Source: Psychroserpens damuponensis (GTDB lineage Bacteria > Bacteroidota > Bacteroidia > Flavobacteriales > Flavobacteriaceae). Taken from it: 64,000 nt of DNA. A program made the position numbers and the translations under genes. The stretch spans positions 468,261-532,260 of the forward strand of contig NZ_JXJO01000017.1 of NCBI RefSeq assembly GCF_000826655.1, read 5' to 3'. Each line of letters begins with the position of its first letter. The first letter of the stretch is position 1. The notes under the pieces are model-generated. The model was not told the DNA's origin. It worked only from the letters and a program-made list of their open reading frames with translations, and made no database searches. Of the stretch, positions 35,101 to 43,800 are shown piece after piece.

Positions 35101-35288
35101 GTAGCGCCAAAATAGTATAAGTTAGGTTTGTTTGACACTCCTGTGACTGCAGCACTTCTACCACCACGAAAAGGGCCAAGTAGTCTATATTCTAGTGCAT
35201 CGTATTGGGTTTCTTTAAAAGATTGAGCATCTAGAGTGGTTACATTTCCGAAGAGAAAAAGGCATAGAAGTGTCGTGAATAATCTCAT
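32190..35288 (-). CDS. Large exported BNR/sortilin-like beta-propeller protein
   Basis: 1032 aa from the ATG at 35288; a longer frame to 35327 exists, but MRLFTTLLCLFLFGNV is the signal peptide. Residues about 30-740 contain many BNR-type repeats with the Asp-box pattern (SxDxGxTW): STDGGKTWKK, STDKGETWTE, SDDGGETWKQ, TKDGGENWEN and TSDYGKSWKK. The C-terminal 300 residues contain an Ig-like segment (AIPGAYKVTLNVNGTNY) and a helical region. Such propellers bind or cleave glycans, but annotated examples in Bacteroidota are mostly uncharacterised. No T9SS domain is present. It sits in the hemH-MATE-BNR-hemJ run. Confidence 0.88.
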   Translation of the reverse strand: MRLFTTLLCLFLFGNVTTLDAQSFKETQYDALEYRLLGPFRGGRSAAVTGVSNKPNLYYFGATGGGIWKTQDGGRSWDNISDGFFGGSIGAITVSKSDPNVMYVGGGEKTVRGNVSSGYGIWKSVDAGKTWSQAGLKNSRHVPRIAVDPTDHNVVYAGVLGNIYKPTQERGVYKSTDGGKTWKKTLFANDNAGVVDLLIDPTNPRILYASTWRVQRTPFSLSSGGEGSALWKSTDKGETWTEISTKKGFPEGTLGIIGVTVSPVNNQRVWAIIENKDEGGLYRSDDGGETWKQVNSERKLRQRAWYYTRVYADTKDVDAVYVLNVRYHKSTDGGKSFSTHNAPHGDHHDLWIAPDDPKRMIIGDDGGAQVTYDGGDTWSAYHNQPTSQFYRVTTDNAFPYRIYAAQQDNSTVRIRHRTDGRSISEDDWESTAGGESAHIAVDPEDDDIVYGGSYDGFLTRRNHKTGTVRAINVWPDNPMGHGAEGMKYRFQWNFPIIFSKHNPNRLYTFSQHVHVTENEGQSWEIISPDLTRNDPEKLKSSGGPITQDNTSVEYYCTIFAAQESPITEGLLWVGSDDGLIHVTKDGGENWENVTPKGMPDWMMINSIEPSAFDSGTCYVAGTKYKTGDFTPYLYKTSDYGKSWKKITDGISEEHFTRVVREDPKQKGLLYAGTETGMYISFNDGKHWKPFQLNLPIVPITDLTIKNNNLIVATQGRSLWMIDDLTVLHQLYGQDISEEKNNIFKPKDTYRMRGGSRSGSKTSGTNHPNDVMTYFNLKSFDEKTDEIALTYFDAKEDTIKTFSTKNKTKDRLEVKKGMNQFNWDMTYDGAEKLKGMILWWASLDGPQAIPGAYKVTLNVNGTNYSQPFTILADPRAESTQADMQKQFDFITDVNTTMDDAHKSIKKIRKIKAQLSAFEKQYKGNAKLKSLLEDAKKLKDDFTKIEETLYQTQNKSGQDPLNFPIRLTNKLGHLNALVGMGDFAPTNQDIEVKNELIAQIEVQLRDFNTMISERISQFNKDFNTENLNYLFIED

Positions 35289-35336
35289 GGTGTGGTTGAT
35301 TTTTTTGATTGCTTTAAAAATAAGCATAAAAAAATA

Positions 35337-36689
35337 CTATGTGATACTCGGATTCAATTTTAACCTCATTTCACGACGCAAGAAGAACCACGTCACAATG
35401 GTTGACAATACATCTGCTATTGGAAATGACATCCAAATACCCAATTCGCCAAAATAAAGTGGCAAAATATACATTAAGGGTATGAAAAAAATTGCTTGCC
35501 TTGTCAATGTTAATATTAAAGCCGGTAATGCTTTACCAACGGCCTGAAAATAAGCTGCACCAATAAGTTGAATTGCTAAAATAGGAATTGCCGCAAAGGC
35601 TAAACGCATATTGTTTGGAGTTACATTTATAACAGCAATATCTGTTGTAAACGATTTAGTAATAACCTCTGGAAATATCATTAAGACAATAAATACAATT
35701 GCTGCAAGCACAGTTGCATATTTAATTGCGGTATAAATAACTGCTTTAACACGATCATATTGCTCGGCACCAAAATTGAAGCCTGCAATTGGAATAAACC
35801 CTTGGGTAATCCCAAAAACTGGAAATAAAGCAAACATGCTCAACCTCCCAACAATAGCATAAGCAGTTACTGAAGTTTCGCCTCCAAAATCGAAAAGGGC
35901 ATTATTAACAAGCAAAAATGTCACACTTACAACGGCTTGTCTTGCCAAGGTTACAAAACCCAAAGAACCAATTTCTGAAACAATGGCTTTATCTAATTTA
36001 AAGTGAGCGGTATTGATTTTTAATTCGGAATTTTTAGATAAAAAATACCATAGAATAAAAAGAAAAGCAACGATATAAGATCCAGTTGTAGCCCAAGCTG
36101 CACCTGCCATACCATAGTCTAAGACATTGATAAAAATATAATCTAACAGTAAGTTTCCTACGGAAGGAATTAACATGGCATACATCGCAAATTTAGGGTT
36201 ACCTTCGGCTCTAATCACATTATTTCCTAGCATGACAAAGCCCAAAACAGGAACGCCATATAAGATAATTTCATAATAAATTTTTGCAGGATCATAAATA
36301 GAACCTTTACCACCAAAAGCAGGAATAAGCGTCTCTACAAAATAGAGTCCAAAAACAGCAAATGAAATTGTAAATAAAAATGTAAGTGTAATTTGGTTTC
36401 CAAAGGTTGTTAACGCCTTGGGTTTATTTTCAGCTCCTAAAGCACGAGAAATAATTGACGATCCTCCAACACCAATTGCCATACCTAATGCTGCTATAAA
36501 AAAGGAAACAGGAAGCACAACATTTATGGCTGCGATTGCTGTTGAACCAATCCAATTTCCGACGAAAATTGTATCAACCAAAATATTGAGTGACATCACC
36601 AAAATACCTATAGATGCAGGAACGGCTTGTTTAATAAGCAGTGAACCTATGGGTTGGGTTCCTAAATCTTTTGATGATGTTTTTGCCAT
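35337..36689 (-). CDS. MATE family efflux transporter
   Basis: 450 aa, about 12 membrane spans in two MatE halves. The opening GSLLIKQAVPASIGILVMSL and the repeat-start segments (GSLGFVTLARQAVV) are typical of the DinF/NorM-like branch. It exports organic cations or drugs using Na+ or H+. Its start codon overlaps the hemH stop by one base, so it is translationally coupled to ferrochelatase. Export of a porphyrin or a redox metabolite is possible but not shown. Confidence 0.92.
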   Translation of the reverse strand: MAKTSSKDLGTQPIGSLLIKQAVPASIGILVMSLNILVDTIFVGNWIGSTAIAAINVVLPVSFFIAALGMAIGVGGSSIISRALGAENKPKALTTFGNQITLTFLFTISFAVFGLYFVETLIPAFGGKGSIYDPAKIYYEIILYGVPVLGFVMLGNNVIRAEGNPKFAMYAMLIPSVGNLLLDYIFINVLDYGMAGAAWATTGSYIVAFLFILWYFLSKNSELKINTAHFKLDKAIVSEIGSLGFVTLARQAVVSVTFLLVNNALFDFGGETSVTAYAIVGRLSMFALFPVFGITQGFIPIAGFNFGAEQYDRVKAVIYTAIKYATVLAAIVFIVLMIFPEVITKSFTTDIAVINVTPNNMRLAFAAIPILAIQLIGAAYFQAVGKALPALILTLTRQAIFFIPLMYILPLYFGELGIWMSFPIADVLSTIVTWFFLRREMRLKLNPSIT

Positions 36690-37735
36690 TATACAGTAAC
36701 GGTTTCAGCTTTTGCCCAATCGTTAATCCAGTTAGAGAGTAAGTCTACAAACTCCTTATCGTCATTTAAACAAGGGACTGTTGTGAAGTCTTGTCCTCCC
36801 ATTTCGTGAAAAATCTCTTGACCTTCCATAGCGATTTCTTCAAGTGTCTCTAAACAATCACTTACAAAGGCAGGTGTTACAATTGCCATTTTTTTAAGAC
36901 CTTCTTTACCCATACGCTCAATAGTACGATCTGTATAAGGTTGTAACCATGGATCAAACCCTAAACGCGATTGAAAGGAGGTTGAGAAGGTACCTTCTTT
37001 AAGGTTTAGCTTTTCACCAACCAATCTTGTGACTTCTTTACATTGATGTTTATAGCAAAACTCATGAGCTGGAGATGGCGTTTTACAGCATACACAGTTT
37101 TCTTTATCACTTGGCTTACAGTGTGAATTTGTAATATCGCTTTTTTTAATATGTCGCTCTGGCACACCATGATAAGAAAACAGTAAGTGCTCATAATCAT
37201 TACCTTGCAAATGTCTTGCTATAGAATTTGAAAGCACTTCTATATAATCTGGATTGTTATAAAACGGTTTTAAATCTGTTATTTTTAACTGCGGAAAATG
37301 AGCTGCTCTAAGCTCTTCTGCTAACACTAAAATAGTCTCAGTTGTTGCCATTGCAAATTGCGGATACAACGGAATAAGAAACACCTCATCAACACCTTTA
37401 TCTACCAATTCTTGAAGTCCTTTTTTAATGGTCATACTACCATAACGCATTGCTAATGCTACAGGTATGTCTACTTCTTTTTGAATGCCTTTTTGTAACC
37501 GCTCAGACAAGACAATTAAAGGCGACCCTTCGTCCCACCATATTTTTTGGTATGCAGCAGCCGATTGTTTAGGACGCGTATTTAATATAATTCCTTTTAC
37601 AAGTGCTGTTCTTGCTACTAACGGAATATCAATGACACGCTCATCCATTAAAAATTCACCTAAATAGGTTTTAACATCTTTAGGTGTTGGGCTATCTGGC
37701 GAGCCTAAATTTACTAGTAAAACTCCTTTTTTCAT
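36689..37735 (-). CDS. hemH: Ferrochelatase
   Basis: 348 aa. The family opening GVLLVNLGSPDSPTPKDVK is clear and the metal-binding histidine is H189 in FSYHGVPERH. The enzyme inserts Fe(II) into protoporphyrin IX, the last haem step. A Cys-rich insertion follows the active-site strand: C206, C214, C216, C217, C227 and C232 within 27 residues. This recalls [2Fe-2S] ferrochelatases that carry an internal cluster rather than a C-terminal one. It is the first gene of a coupled run with MATE, BNR protein and hemJ. Confidence 0.95.
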   Translation of the reverse strand: MKKGVLLVNLGSPDSPTPKDVKTYLGEFLMDERVIDIPLVARTALVKGIILNTRPKQSAAAYQKIWWDEGSPLIVLSERLQKGIQKEVDIPVALAMRYGSMTIKKGLQELVDKGVDEVFLIPLYPQFAMATTETILVLAEELRAAHFPQLKITDLKPFYNNPDYIEVLSNSIARHLQGNDYEHLLFSYHGVPERHIKKSDITNSHCKPSDKENCVCCKTPSPAHEFCYKHQCKEVTRLVGEKLNLKEGTFSTSFQSRLGFDPWLQPYTDRTIERMGKEGLKKMAIVTPAFVSDCLETLEEIAMEGQEIFHEMGGQDFTTVPCLNDDKEFVDLLSNWINDWAKAETVTV

Positions 37736-37763
37736 GTATTTTTATATTTCCGTAGGTATAAAT

Positions 37764-38339
37764 TTAAAATCGATACCCTATTCTAAGATGTAAATTTACA
37801 GCGACATCTGGATCATCGTGAAGTACGACATTGTCTTTTTTAAACACATGAGCGTAACCAACTCCAATTCCAGTTTCATAATTAAAATGTTTACCAATAT
37901 TACGTCTAATTCCCCACGTAGGAACAATTGAGATATCACTTAAAAATATAACGTTATTAGGTTTATTAATAGTAAACCAGTCTGGATGATAACTTGTTTT
38001 AATGGAAATAAAATTTCCACTATTACCATCAGTTCGTTTAGATTTTGTTTTTCGCTTATTAAGGTTATAATACCAACGAGGCTCTAAAGTAATTACTGGA
38101 CCATAAAAAACCGAAACATCTCCATAAACATCTCCTCCTGATATTCCTGTATCGAGCCCAATTTCACTTCTTAAAGCAATAGTATTTGACAATCTAGATT
38201 CGTTATGAATCCAAATGCCTAAAAATCCTGTTTGGATTCCAAAAACAGATTTCTCAACACTTTGTTTTGTGGCATCAGTTTGAGAGCTAACAGTTAATGT
38301 TAACGCTAAAATAAGGCCTAATACAACGTGTTTTTTCAT
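37764..38339 (-). CDS. Outer-membrane beta-barrel protein, hypothetical
   Basis: 191 aa. The signal peptide covers about 1-20 (ends VSSQT). The mature part alternates amphipathic strands and ends in VNLHLRIGYRF, with the C-terminal Phe of outer-membrane barrels, so an eight-strand barrel is likely. No specific function is recognised. It lies 28 bp upstream of hemH on the same strand and may share its transcript. Confidence 0.75.
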   Translation of the reverse strand: MKKHVVLGLILALTLTVSSQTDATKQSVEKSVFGIQTGFLGIWIHNESRLSNTIALRSEIGLDTGISGGDVYGDVSVFYGPVITLEPRWYYNLNKRKTKSKRTDGNSGNFISIKTSYHPDWFTINKPNNVIFLSDISIVPTWGIRRNIGKHFNYETGIGVGYAHVFKKDNVVLHDDPDVAVNLHLRIGYRF

Positions 38340-38363
38340 AACGTTTTCAGATTATGTATTTGA

Positions 38364-38960
38364 TTATTTTTTAATCAACGCTGTTCTTACACTCTCAGGA
38401 ATGATAGAATCTACTAATTGTTTCATGGCATCGTCATTACCAAGAAATTTCCAACCATCATATTGTGGATCTTTTATGGCAAACATAGTTGCATCCATAT
38501 TAATAACTAATGACATAGTTTCTGGATCTGAAGTTACGTTTTCTTCTCCAAATTGAGAATTCATTGTAACTTCCATAAACCCTAAAAATGATTTCTGATC
38601 TTCAGCAGATTTATCTTTTTCAGACAAAAAGGTCATTTTCATTTTACTATTATAAAATACTGCTGCATATGTAATATTTTCTACAATTTTTTCTTCGGAA
38701 ACGTTAGTCACATCATTAGATAGAAATTCAATTTTCATATCTGGCGAACTAAACATTTGCTCCATACCTGCTTTCATTTGAGCTCTTGAAGCCATCTCAA
38801 ACACCTTTGGGTACATATAATCTAAAACGCCATCAAAGTTTTGGGCAGTCATGTAATCGTAATAGGTTTGTGCATTTTTGGTGATTTCTGCTGAGCTAGA
38901 CTGTGCAAAGCTCGATACTGAAATAAATAATGCAACTAATAATATCTTAAAATGTTTCAT
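38364..38960 (-). CDS. Hypothetical secreted protein
   Basis: 198 aa from the ATG at 38960; the frame is open to 38981, but MKHFKILLVALFISVSSFAQ is a complete signal peptide ending at SFAQ. The mature part (AQTYYDYMTAQNFDGVLDYM) has the helix arrangement of a small SnoaL/NTF2-like or DUF-type alpha+beta domain. I cannot assign a family with certainty. It is 24 bp upstream of the barrel-protein gene, same strand, so probably one operon leading to hemH. Confidence 0.72.
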   Translation of the reverse strand: MKHFKILLVALFISVSSFAQSSSAEITKNAQTYYDYMTAQNFDGVLDYMYPKVFEMASRAQMKAGMEQMFSSPDMKIEFLSNDVTNVSEEKIVENITYAAVFYNSKMKMTFLSEKDKSAEDQKSFLGFMEVTMNSQFGEENVTSDPETMSLVINMDATMFAIKDPQYDGWKFLGNDDAMKQLVDSIIPESVRTALIKK

Positions 38961-39131
38961 AGTGTAGTTTTGTTTTTGCAAAAATACGATAGAATTTTTT
39001 AAAGAATAAGTTACCTAATTGAAAATTGGATTTCGCTCAACAGAACCTACACATTACTCATTGCTATTTTAAGAATTAAATAATATCTCATAAATTTGAA
39101 TTATGATATCGCAATTAGTATCATCTAAAAC

Positions 39132-39659
39132 ATGAAACAAATATATTTACCTCTATTAATCCTTACATTAATAATTAGCTCTTGCAAAGCACAAACTGCA
39201 CCTCTCTAACGAATAGATAGAGATAATCCTGAAGGTATCCATTTTAAAGACTTAGATAATAATCTGAGTGACTTTGTTGGCACTTGGAAATGGCAAAGTA
39301 ATGACTCTATTATTACTATTGAGTTCCAAAAATGGGAAGATGTATTTTTTGATGACACCAATCAGTATGAAGATATGCTCGTTGGAGCTTATAAATTTAC
39401 TGTAAATGGTAATGTCATACAAGACAATCTTTCACAACTAAATGATAACTCATTTTACATTTATGATCGCTATTTAGTTGGAAATACAATTTTACACAAA
39501 GGGCAATATCCTAAATGCGAAGATTGTGCTGATGACCAACGCCAAGTATTTGTATATTTTACAGACCCAGAACGTGAGTATTTGAATTCTGCCATGGTAT
39601 TGAGACATACAGTAGATAACGGTGTAGAAAAAAATGAATGTTGTGTTTTACTCTTTTAA
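39132..39659 (+). pseudogene. Small lipoprotein gene interrupted by an in-frame TAA (DUF6705-like)
   Basis: One frame reads through: a lipoprotein signal (MKQIYLPLLILTLIISSC, Cys 18), then QTAPL, then TAA at 39207-39209. It continues without shift as RIDRDNPEGIHFKDLDNNLS, DFVGTWKWQS, and on to CCVLLF. The part after the stop has a conserved CEDCADDQR and normal codon use. Families of this type in Flavobacteriaceae (DUF6705-like) keep the signal peptide and body in one frame, so a single nonsense change is the simplest view. A downstream start at 39375 would lack export signals. Sequencing error cannot be excluded. Confidence 0.7.
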
Positions 39660-39743
39660 TTATACTGTCATACCATCTATTGACTCTCCCACAGAGAATA
39701 GAATCCCTTATGGAGATTACACATTTATAAAACAATAATTAGT

Positions 39744-39772
39744 AAAGGCTTAACTAAAAAGTTAAGCCTTTT
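39744..39772. terminator. Bidirectional terminator
   Basis: AAAGGCTTAACT and AGTTAAGCCTTT form a 12-bp stem with an AAAA loop and a T-run. It lies between the interrupted lipoprotein gene and the convergent AraC-type gene ending at 39778. Confidence 0.88.
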
Positions 39773-39777
39773 ATTTT

Positions 39778-40671
39778 TTAACCCAAACCCATCAAATACC
39801 GTTTAGGTGTTGTTCCATATTTCTTTTTAAATGCTGAAATAAAATGACTCGATGTGCTGTAACCCACTTTTAAACCCACTTCGTTAACATTATCATTTCC
39901 AGCTTCTAGGAGTTTGCGCGCCACTTCCATTTTGTAGTCAAATAAGAAACTAAAAACCGTATCGCCATAAATTTGCTTAAAGCCTTCTTTAAGTTTTTTT
40001 AGACTTAGACCTATTTCTTCACTAAGCTCTTGAAGCGTTGGTGGCTCTGCCATACGAGCAATCATAATGTCTTTAGCTTTTCTAATTTTAATGACGTTGG
40101 TTTCGTCAACTAAAAATGGACATTGCTCAATATCTGCCTCTTCACTTCTATTAAAATACAAGCTTAATAACTCTAAAGCTTTCCCTTTAAAATAGAGGTT
40201 TTTAATAGACGAATTAAGATTGTAGTTTATAATTTGATTAAGCGCAATGGCCATTGATGGTGAAATCTTACCATCTTTATAATATTTCTTGTCTTTATTA
40301 TCATCACTCAAAAATGTGATATAATCTGCCTCTTGAGAAAAGAGACCATGAAATTTTTTAATCGATACCAAAACAGATACCAACCAGGATTTTGAATGCA
40401 CTTCTAAATGAATGGGTAAATCGCGTTGTGGATTATAAAGTAATAATGAATTCTCCTCCTGAATTTTTAAACGATAATTACCATTATTAAAAATAAATTC
40501 ACTTGACCCTTTAATACAATAGTGAAACTGAATAAAATTACTATCAATCTCACGTTCAACAATTTGCACATCGTTGGTTTCATTTTGATACGTTAACACA
40601 AAAAATCCCTCATCTAATGACGTTTCATCAAATGAACCTCTAGCGATATTTTTTGAGTCTGAAGTTTCCAT
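39778..40671 (-). CDS. AraC family transcriptional regulator, PchR/YbtA-like
   Basis: 297 aa from the ATG at 40671; an alternative start lies at 40713. The N-terminal 180 residues form a cupin-like sensor region. The C-terminal 100 residues carry the AraC DNA-binding domain (LQELSEEIGLSLKKLKEGFK; VGLKVGYSTSSHFISAFKKK; GTTPKRYL). The second HTH is close to PchR and YbtA, which regulate siderophore uptake. It is divergent from hemA with about 200 bp between the start codons, so control of haem synthesis by iron or haem status is a reasonable hypothesis. Confidence 0.88.
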   Translation of the reverse strand: METSDSKNIARGSFDETSLDEGFFVLTYQNETNDVQIVEREIDSNFIQFHYCIKGSSEFIFNNGNYRLKIQEENSLLLYNPQRDLPIHLEVHSKSWLVSVLVSIKKFHGLFSQEADYITFLSDDNKDKKYYKDGKISPSMAIALNQIINYNLNSSIKNLYFKGKALELLSLYFNRSEEADIEQCPFLVDETNVIKIRKAKDIMIARMAEPPTLQELSEEIGLSLKKLKEGFKQIYGDTVFSFLFDYKMEVARKLLEAGNDNVNEVGLKVGYSTSSHFISAFKKKYGTTPKRYLMGLG

Positions 40672-40836
40672 AAAATTTTTACTCTTATTTAGATTCGTTC
40701 TAAACAAAACCACTTTAAAGCCTTGTCATCACTACAAAAATATGACATTTATCATGTTTTAAGAACAAATAGCCCTAAAAAACCACAAACGATACTAAAA
40801 GTTCTTCTAGCGTTGTTTTTTATTGATTTACCTTTT

Positions 40837-40844
40837 TATTTTTG
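40837..40844 (+). promoter_or_regulatory. -7 box (TATTTTTG) for hemA
   Basis: Matches TAnnTTTG with GTTG about 21 bp upstream as a partial -33. Transcription would start near 40851, which lies after the upstream ATG at 40823 and before the ATG at 40868. This supports the latter as the hemA start. Confidence 0.5.
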
Positions 40845-40867
40845 CTTTGGTAATTTCCAAATCAGGT

Positions 40868-42130
40868 ATGGAGCACTACAATATGTCGAGAGGCACTACA
40901 TTTTATGCGATTGGGCTAAGCTATAAAAAAGCGGATGCTAAAATTCGTGGTCATTTTAGTTTGGACGAAGATTCAAAACATGCTGTGTTAGAGCAAGCCA
41001 AACAAAATGGTATCGAAAGCTTAATCGTAACATCTACTTGTAACAGAACCGAAATTTACGGTTTTGCAGAGCATCCTTTTCAACTCATTCAATTGCTATG
41101 CGATAACACTAAAGGAACAGTAGAAGAATTTCAACGCGTCGCTTACGTCTATAAAAATAAAGATGCTATTTCTCACATGTTTCGTGTAGGTTCTGGCTTA
41201 GATAGCCAAATTCTTGGAGATTTTGAAATCATTAGCCAGTTAAAAGTAAGCGCACGTTTATCTAAAAAACACAACGTATTCAATCCGTTTTTAGAGCGCC
41301 TCGTGAATTCTGTAATTCAAGCTTCAAAACGCATAAAAACAGAAACTGAAATTTCCTCTGGTGCAACATCTGTATCATTTGCTTCTGTTCAATATATCAT
41401 GAAGTCGATTGATCACGTTTCAGAAAAAAATATTTTACTCTTCGGAACAGGAAAAATAGGAAGAAACACCTGTGAGAATTTAGTAAAACACACTAAAAAC
41501 CCACACATTACATTAATAAACAGAACAAAAGATAAAGCCGAAGCGATTGCGGGTAAATTTAATTTATTAGTAAAAGATTATTCTCAACTTCAAGAAGAAA
41601 TTAATTCAAGTGATATTTTAGTTGTTGCCACTGGAGCACAAAACCCGACGGTAGACAAACATTGCATTCAAACTTCTAAGCCGTTATTGATTTTAGACCT
41701 TTCCATTCCGAAGAATGTGAATGAAAACGTTTCAGAATTAAACAACGTCACATTAGTACATCTAGATGATTTAGCACAAATCACAGATGACACCTTAGAA
41801 CGCAGAAAAGCACATATTCCTGTTGCAGAATCTATTATAGAAGATATTAAAACCGAATTTAACGCTTGGTTATCTACACGAAAATTCGCGCCAACCATTA
41901 AAGCTTTAAAGCATAAATTAACCGATTTTGCAACTGCAGAATTAGATACGCAACGCAAAAAAATGAGTGATTTCAATGAAGCGCAAGCCGAAGTGATTAG
42001 CAACAAAATCATTCAAAAAATCACCAATCATTTTGCACATCATTTAAAAGGCGATGATGTATCTACAGACGATAGCCTAGAACTCATAAAAAAAGTGTTT
42101 CAATTAGAAACTACCACAGACAATGTCTAA
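40868..42130 (+). CDS. hemA: Glutamyl-tRNA reductase
   Basis: 420 aa from the ATG at 40868. The frame is open to 40823, but the extra 15 residues are hydrophobic, unlike the family, and precede the -7 box. The catalytic cysteine is C58 in VTSTCNRTEIYG, and the NADPH-binding glycine loop is LFGTGKIGRNTC. The C-terminal helical dimerisation domain follows. It makes glutamate-1-semialdehyde, the first step of the C5 haem pathway. Its stop overlaps the start of hemCD by 8 bp (ATGTCTAA), so translation is coupled. Confidence 0.95.
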   Translation: MEHYNMSRGTTFYAIGLSYKKADAKIRGHFSLDEDSKHAVLEQAKQNGIESLIVTSTCNRTEIYGFAEHPFQLIQLLCDNTKGTVEEFQRVAYVYKNKDAISHMFRVGSGLDSQILGDFEIISQLKVSARLSKKHNVFNPFLERLVNSVIQASKRIKTETEISSGATSVSFASVQYIMKSIDHVSEKNILLFGTGKIGRNTCENLVKHTKNPHITLINRTKDKAEAIAGKFNLLVKDYSQLQEEINSSDILVVATGAQNPTVDKHCIQTSKPLLILDLSIPKNVNENVSELNNVTLVHLDDLAQITDDTLERRKAHIPVAESIIEDIKTEFNAWLSTRKFAPTIKALKHKLTDFATAELDTQRKKMSDFNEAQAEVISNKIIQKITNHFAHHLKGDDVSTDDSLELIKKVFQLETTTDNV

Positions 42131-43706
42131 ACTCATTAGAATAGGAACTCGCGATAGCCAATTAGCGCTATGGCAAGCCAAAATTGTACAAAGTCAACTC
42201 GAACATTTAGGACATAAAACAGTCTTAGTACCTGTAAAATCTGCAGGTGATATTGTACTTGACAAACCCATTTACGAATTAGGAATTACAGGTGTTTTTA
42301 CAAAAACATTAGACGTCGCAATGCTTAATGGAGATATCGATATTGCAGTACATTCGCTTAAAGATGTGCCAACGCTGTTACCAAAAGGAATCGTTCAAGC
42401 TGCTGTTATAAAACGTGGTAACGTGAGAGATTGTCTTGTTTTTAAAACTAACGAAGAATTTTTATCACAACGCGAAGCTGTAATAGCAACTGGCAGTTTA
42501 CGTCGTAGAGCACAATGGCTAAATCGTTACCCAACACATACAATGGTTGGTTTACGCGGAAATGTAAATTCTAGATTACAAAAGCTAGAAGATAACAATT
42601 GGAATGGTGCCATTTTTGCTGCAGCTGGCTTAGGACGATTAGATCTAAAACCAGAAGAAAGTTTTAACCTAGAATGGATGATACCTGCACCTGCTCAAGG
42701 TGCCATTATGGTAACTGCTTTAGAAAGTGATGACGAAACATTAACTGTATTAAAAGAAATAAACCACGAAGAAACAGAAATTGCAACCTCAATAGAACGC
42801 AAATTCTTGAACCTTTTAGAAGGTGGTTGCTCTGCTCCAATTGGAGCTTTGGCATTTATAAAAGAAGAAGAGGTTCATTTTCAAGGCATTTTATTAAGCC
42901 TTGATGGAACCAAAAAAATTGAAGTACAGCGAACTGTCGCTCTAGGAAAACATCATGATCTAGCTCAATTTTGCGCAGATTATATCATTGAGCGTGGCGG
43001 AAACCGTTTAATGGATGCTCTTAAAAAAGGAGATCAAAAAACAAATATATATTCTACTAAATCCCTAACCAAAGATCAAAAACACATGTTTTGTGATGAT
43101 GTGGTTAGTAATAGTTCAGATTTTATAAAGATTAGTCTAAATCGTATGACACCTACAGTGTTACGACCAATGCCAAAAAATGTCATTATAACAAGTAAAA
43201 ATGCGGCACAAGCATTGCTTACTAATTTTTCTGCGGAAGACTTAAAATTTGAAAACATGTATTGCGTAGGCGGAAAAACAAAGCGATTTGTAGAACGTAA
43301 AATTGGTAAAGTCAAACATACCGAAAAAAGCGCGAAAGCCTTAGCAGAATACCTCGTTGAATATATTGATGGTACCAATGCAACTTATTTTTGTAGCGAT
43401 TTAAGACTAGATGAATTACCTACAATTTTAGCAGAAAATCATATTGATGTAACTGAAGTAATTGCTTATGAAACAAAATACGACCCTCAAAAAATAGAAG
43501 ATACTATAGAAGGCGTTATGTTTTACAGTCCATCAACAGTACAAAGTTTCAAAAAAGAAAATGTTGCCGAAGACCATATGATTGCATTTTGTATTGGAGA
43601 AACGACAGCAAAAGAAGCTAAAAAACATTTTAAAGATGTGAGAGTTGCTAAGATGCCTACGGTTGAGAGTGTGGTGAAGCTGGTTAATGCGTATTATGAA
43701 AAATAG
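42123..43706 (+). CDS. hemC: Fused hydroxymethylbilane synthase and uroporphyrinogen-III synthase (HemC-HemD)
   Basis: 527 aa. Residues 1-305 are HemC: IRIGTRDSQLALWQA at the start, VHSLKDVPT, and the dipyrromethane-cofactor Cys at 236 in LEGGCSAPIGA. From about residue 340 the chain becomes HemD-like (NVIITSKNAAQALLTNF; MYCVGGKTKRFVE; MFYSPSTVQSFKK; FCIGETTAKEAKK). The single protein should take porphobilinogen to uroporphyrinogen III, which could pass the unstable hydroxymethylbilane directly. The fusion type is known in Bacteroidota. It is coupled to hemA by an 8-bp overlap. Confidence 0.93.
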   Translation: MSKLIRIGTRDSQLALWQAKIVQSQLEHLGHKTVLVPVKSAGDIVLDKPIYELGITGVFTKTLDVAMLNGDIDIAVHSLKDVPTLLPKGIVQAAVIKRGNVRDCLVFKTNEEFLSQREAVIATGSLRRRAQWLNRYPTHTMVGLRGNVNSRLQKLEDNNWNGAIFAAAGLGRLDLKPEESFNLEWMIPAPAQGAIMVTALESDDETLTVLKEINHEETEIATSIERKFLNLLEGGCSAPIGALAFIKEEEVHFQGILLSLDGTKKIEVQRTVALGKHHDLAQFCADYIIERGGNRLMDALKKGDQKTNIYSTKSLTKDQKHMFCDDVVSNSSDFIKISLNRMTPTVLRPMPKNVIITSKNAAQALLTNFSAEDLKFENMYCVGGKTKRFVERKIGKVKHTEKSAKALAEYLVEYIDGTNATYFCSDLRLDELPTILAENHIDVTEVIAYETKYDPQKIEDTIEGVMFYSPSTVQSFKKENVAEDHMIAFCIGETTAKEAKKHFKDVRVAKMPTVESVVKLVNAYYEK

Positions 43707-43800
43707 CCTTTCGCTTTTTGCCTTAAGCTTTTAGCTGAAATCATCTTTAATACATTTATTGGTTAAAATTTAAATTAAGTTACCAATACATAATTATAGG

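Noticed and set aside
40823..40867. Upstream start of hemA
   Set aside because: It lies before the -7 box and would add a hydrophobic 15-residue leader not seen in the family.
43076..43378. A 100-codon minus-strand frame inside hemCD
   Set aside because: It is fully antisense to a conserved enzyme and has no family, signal or promoter of its own.
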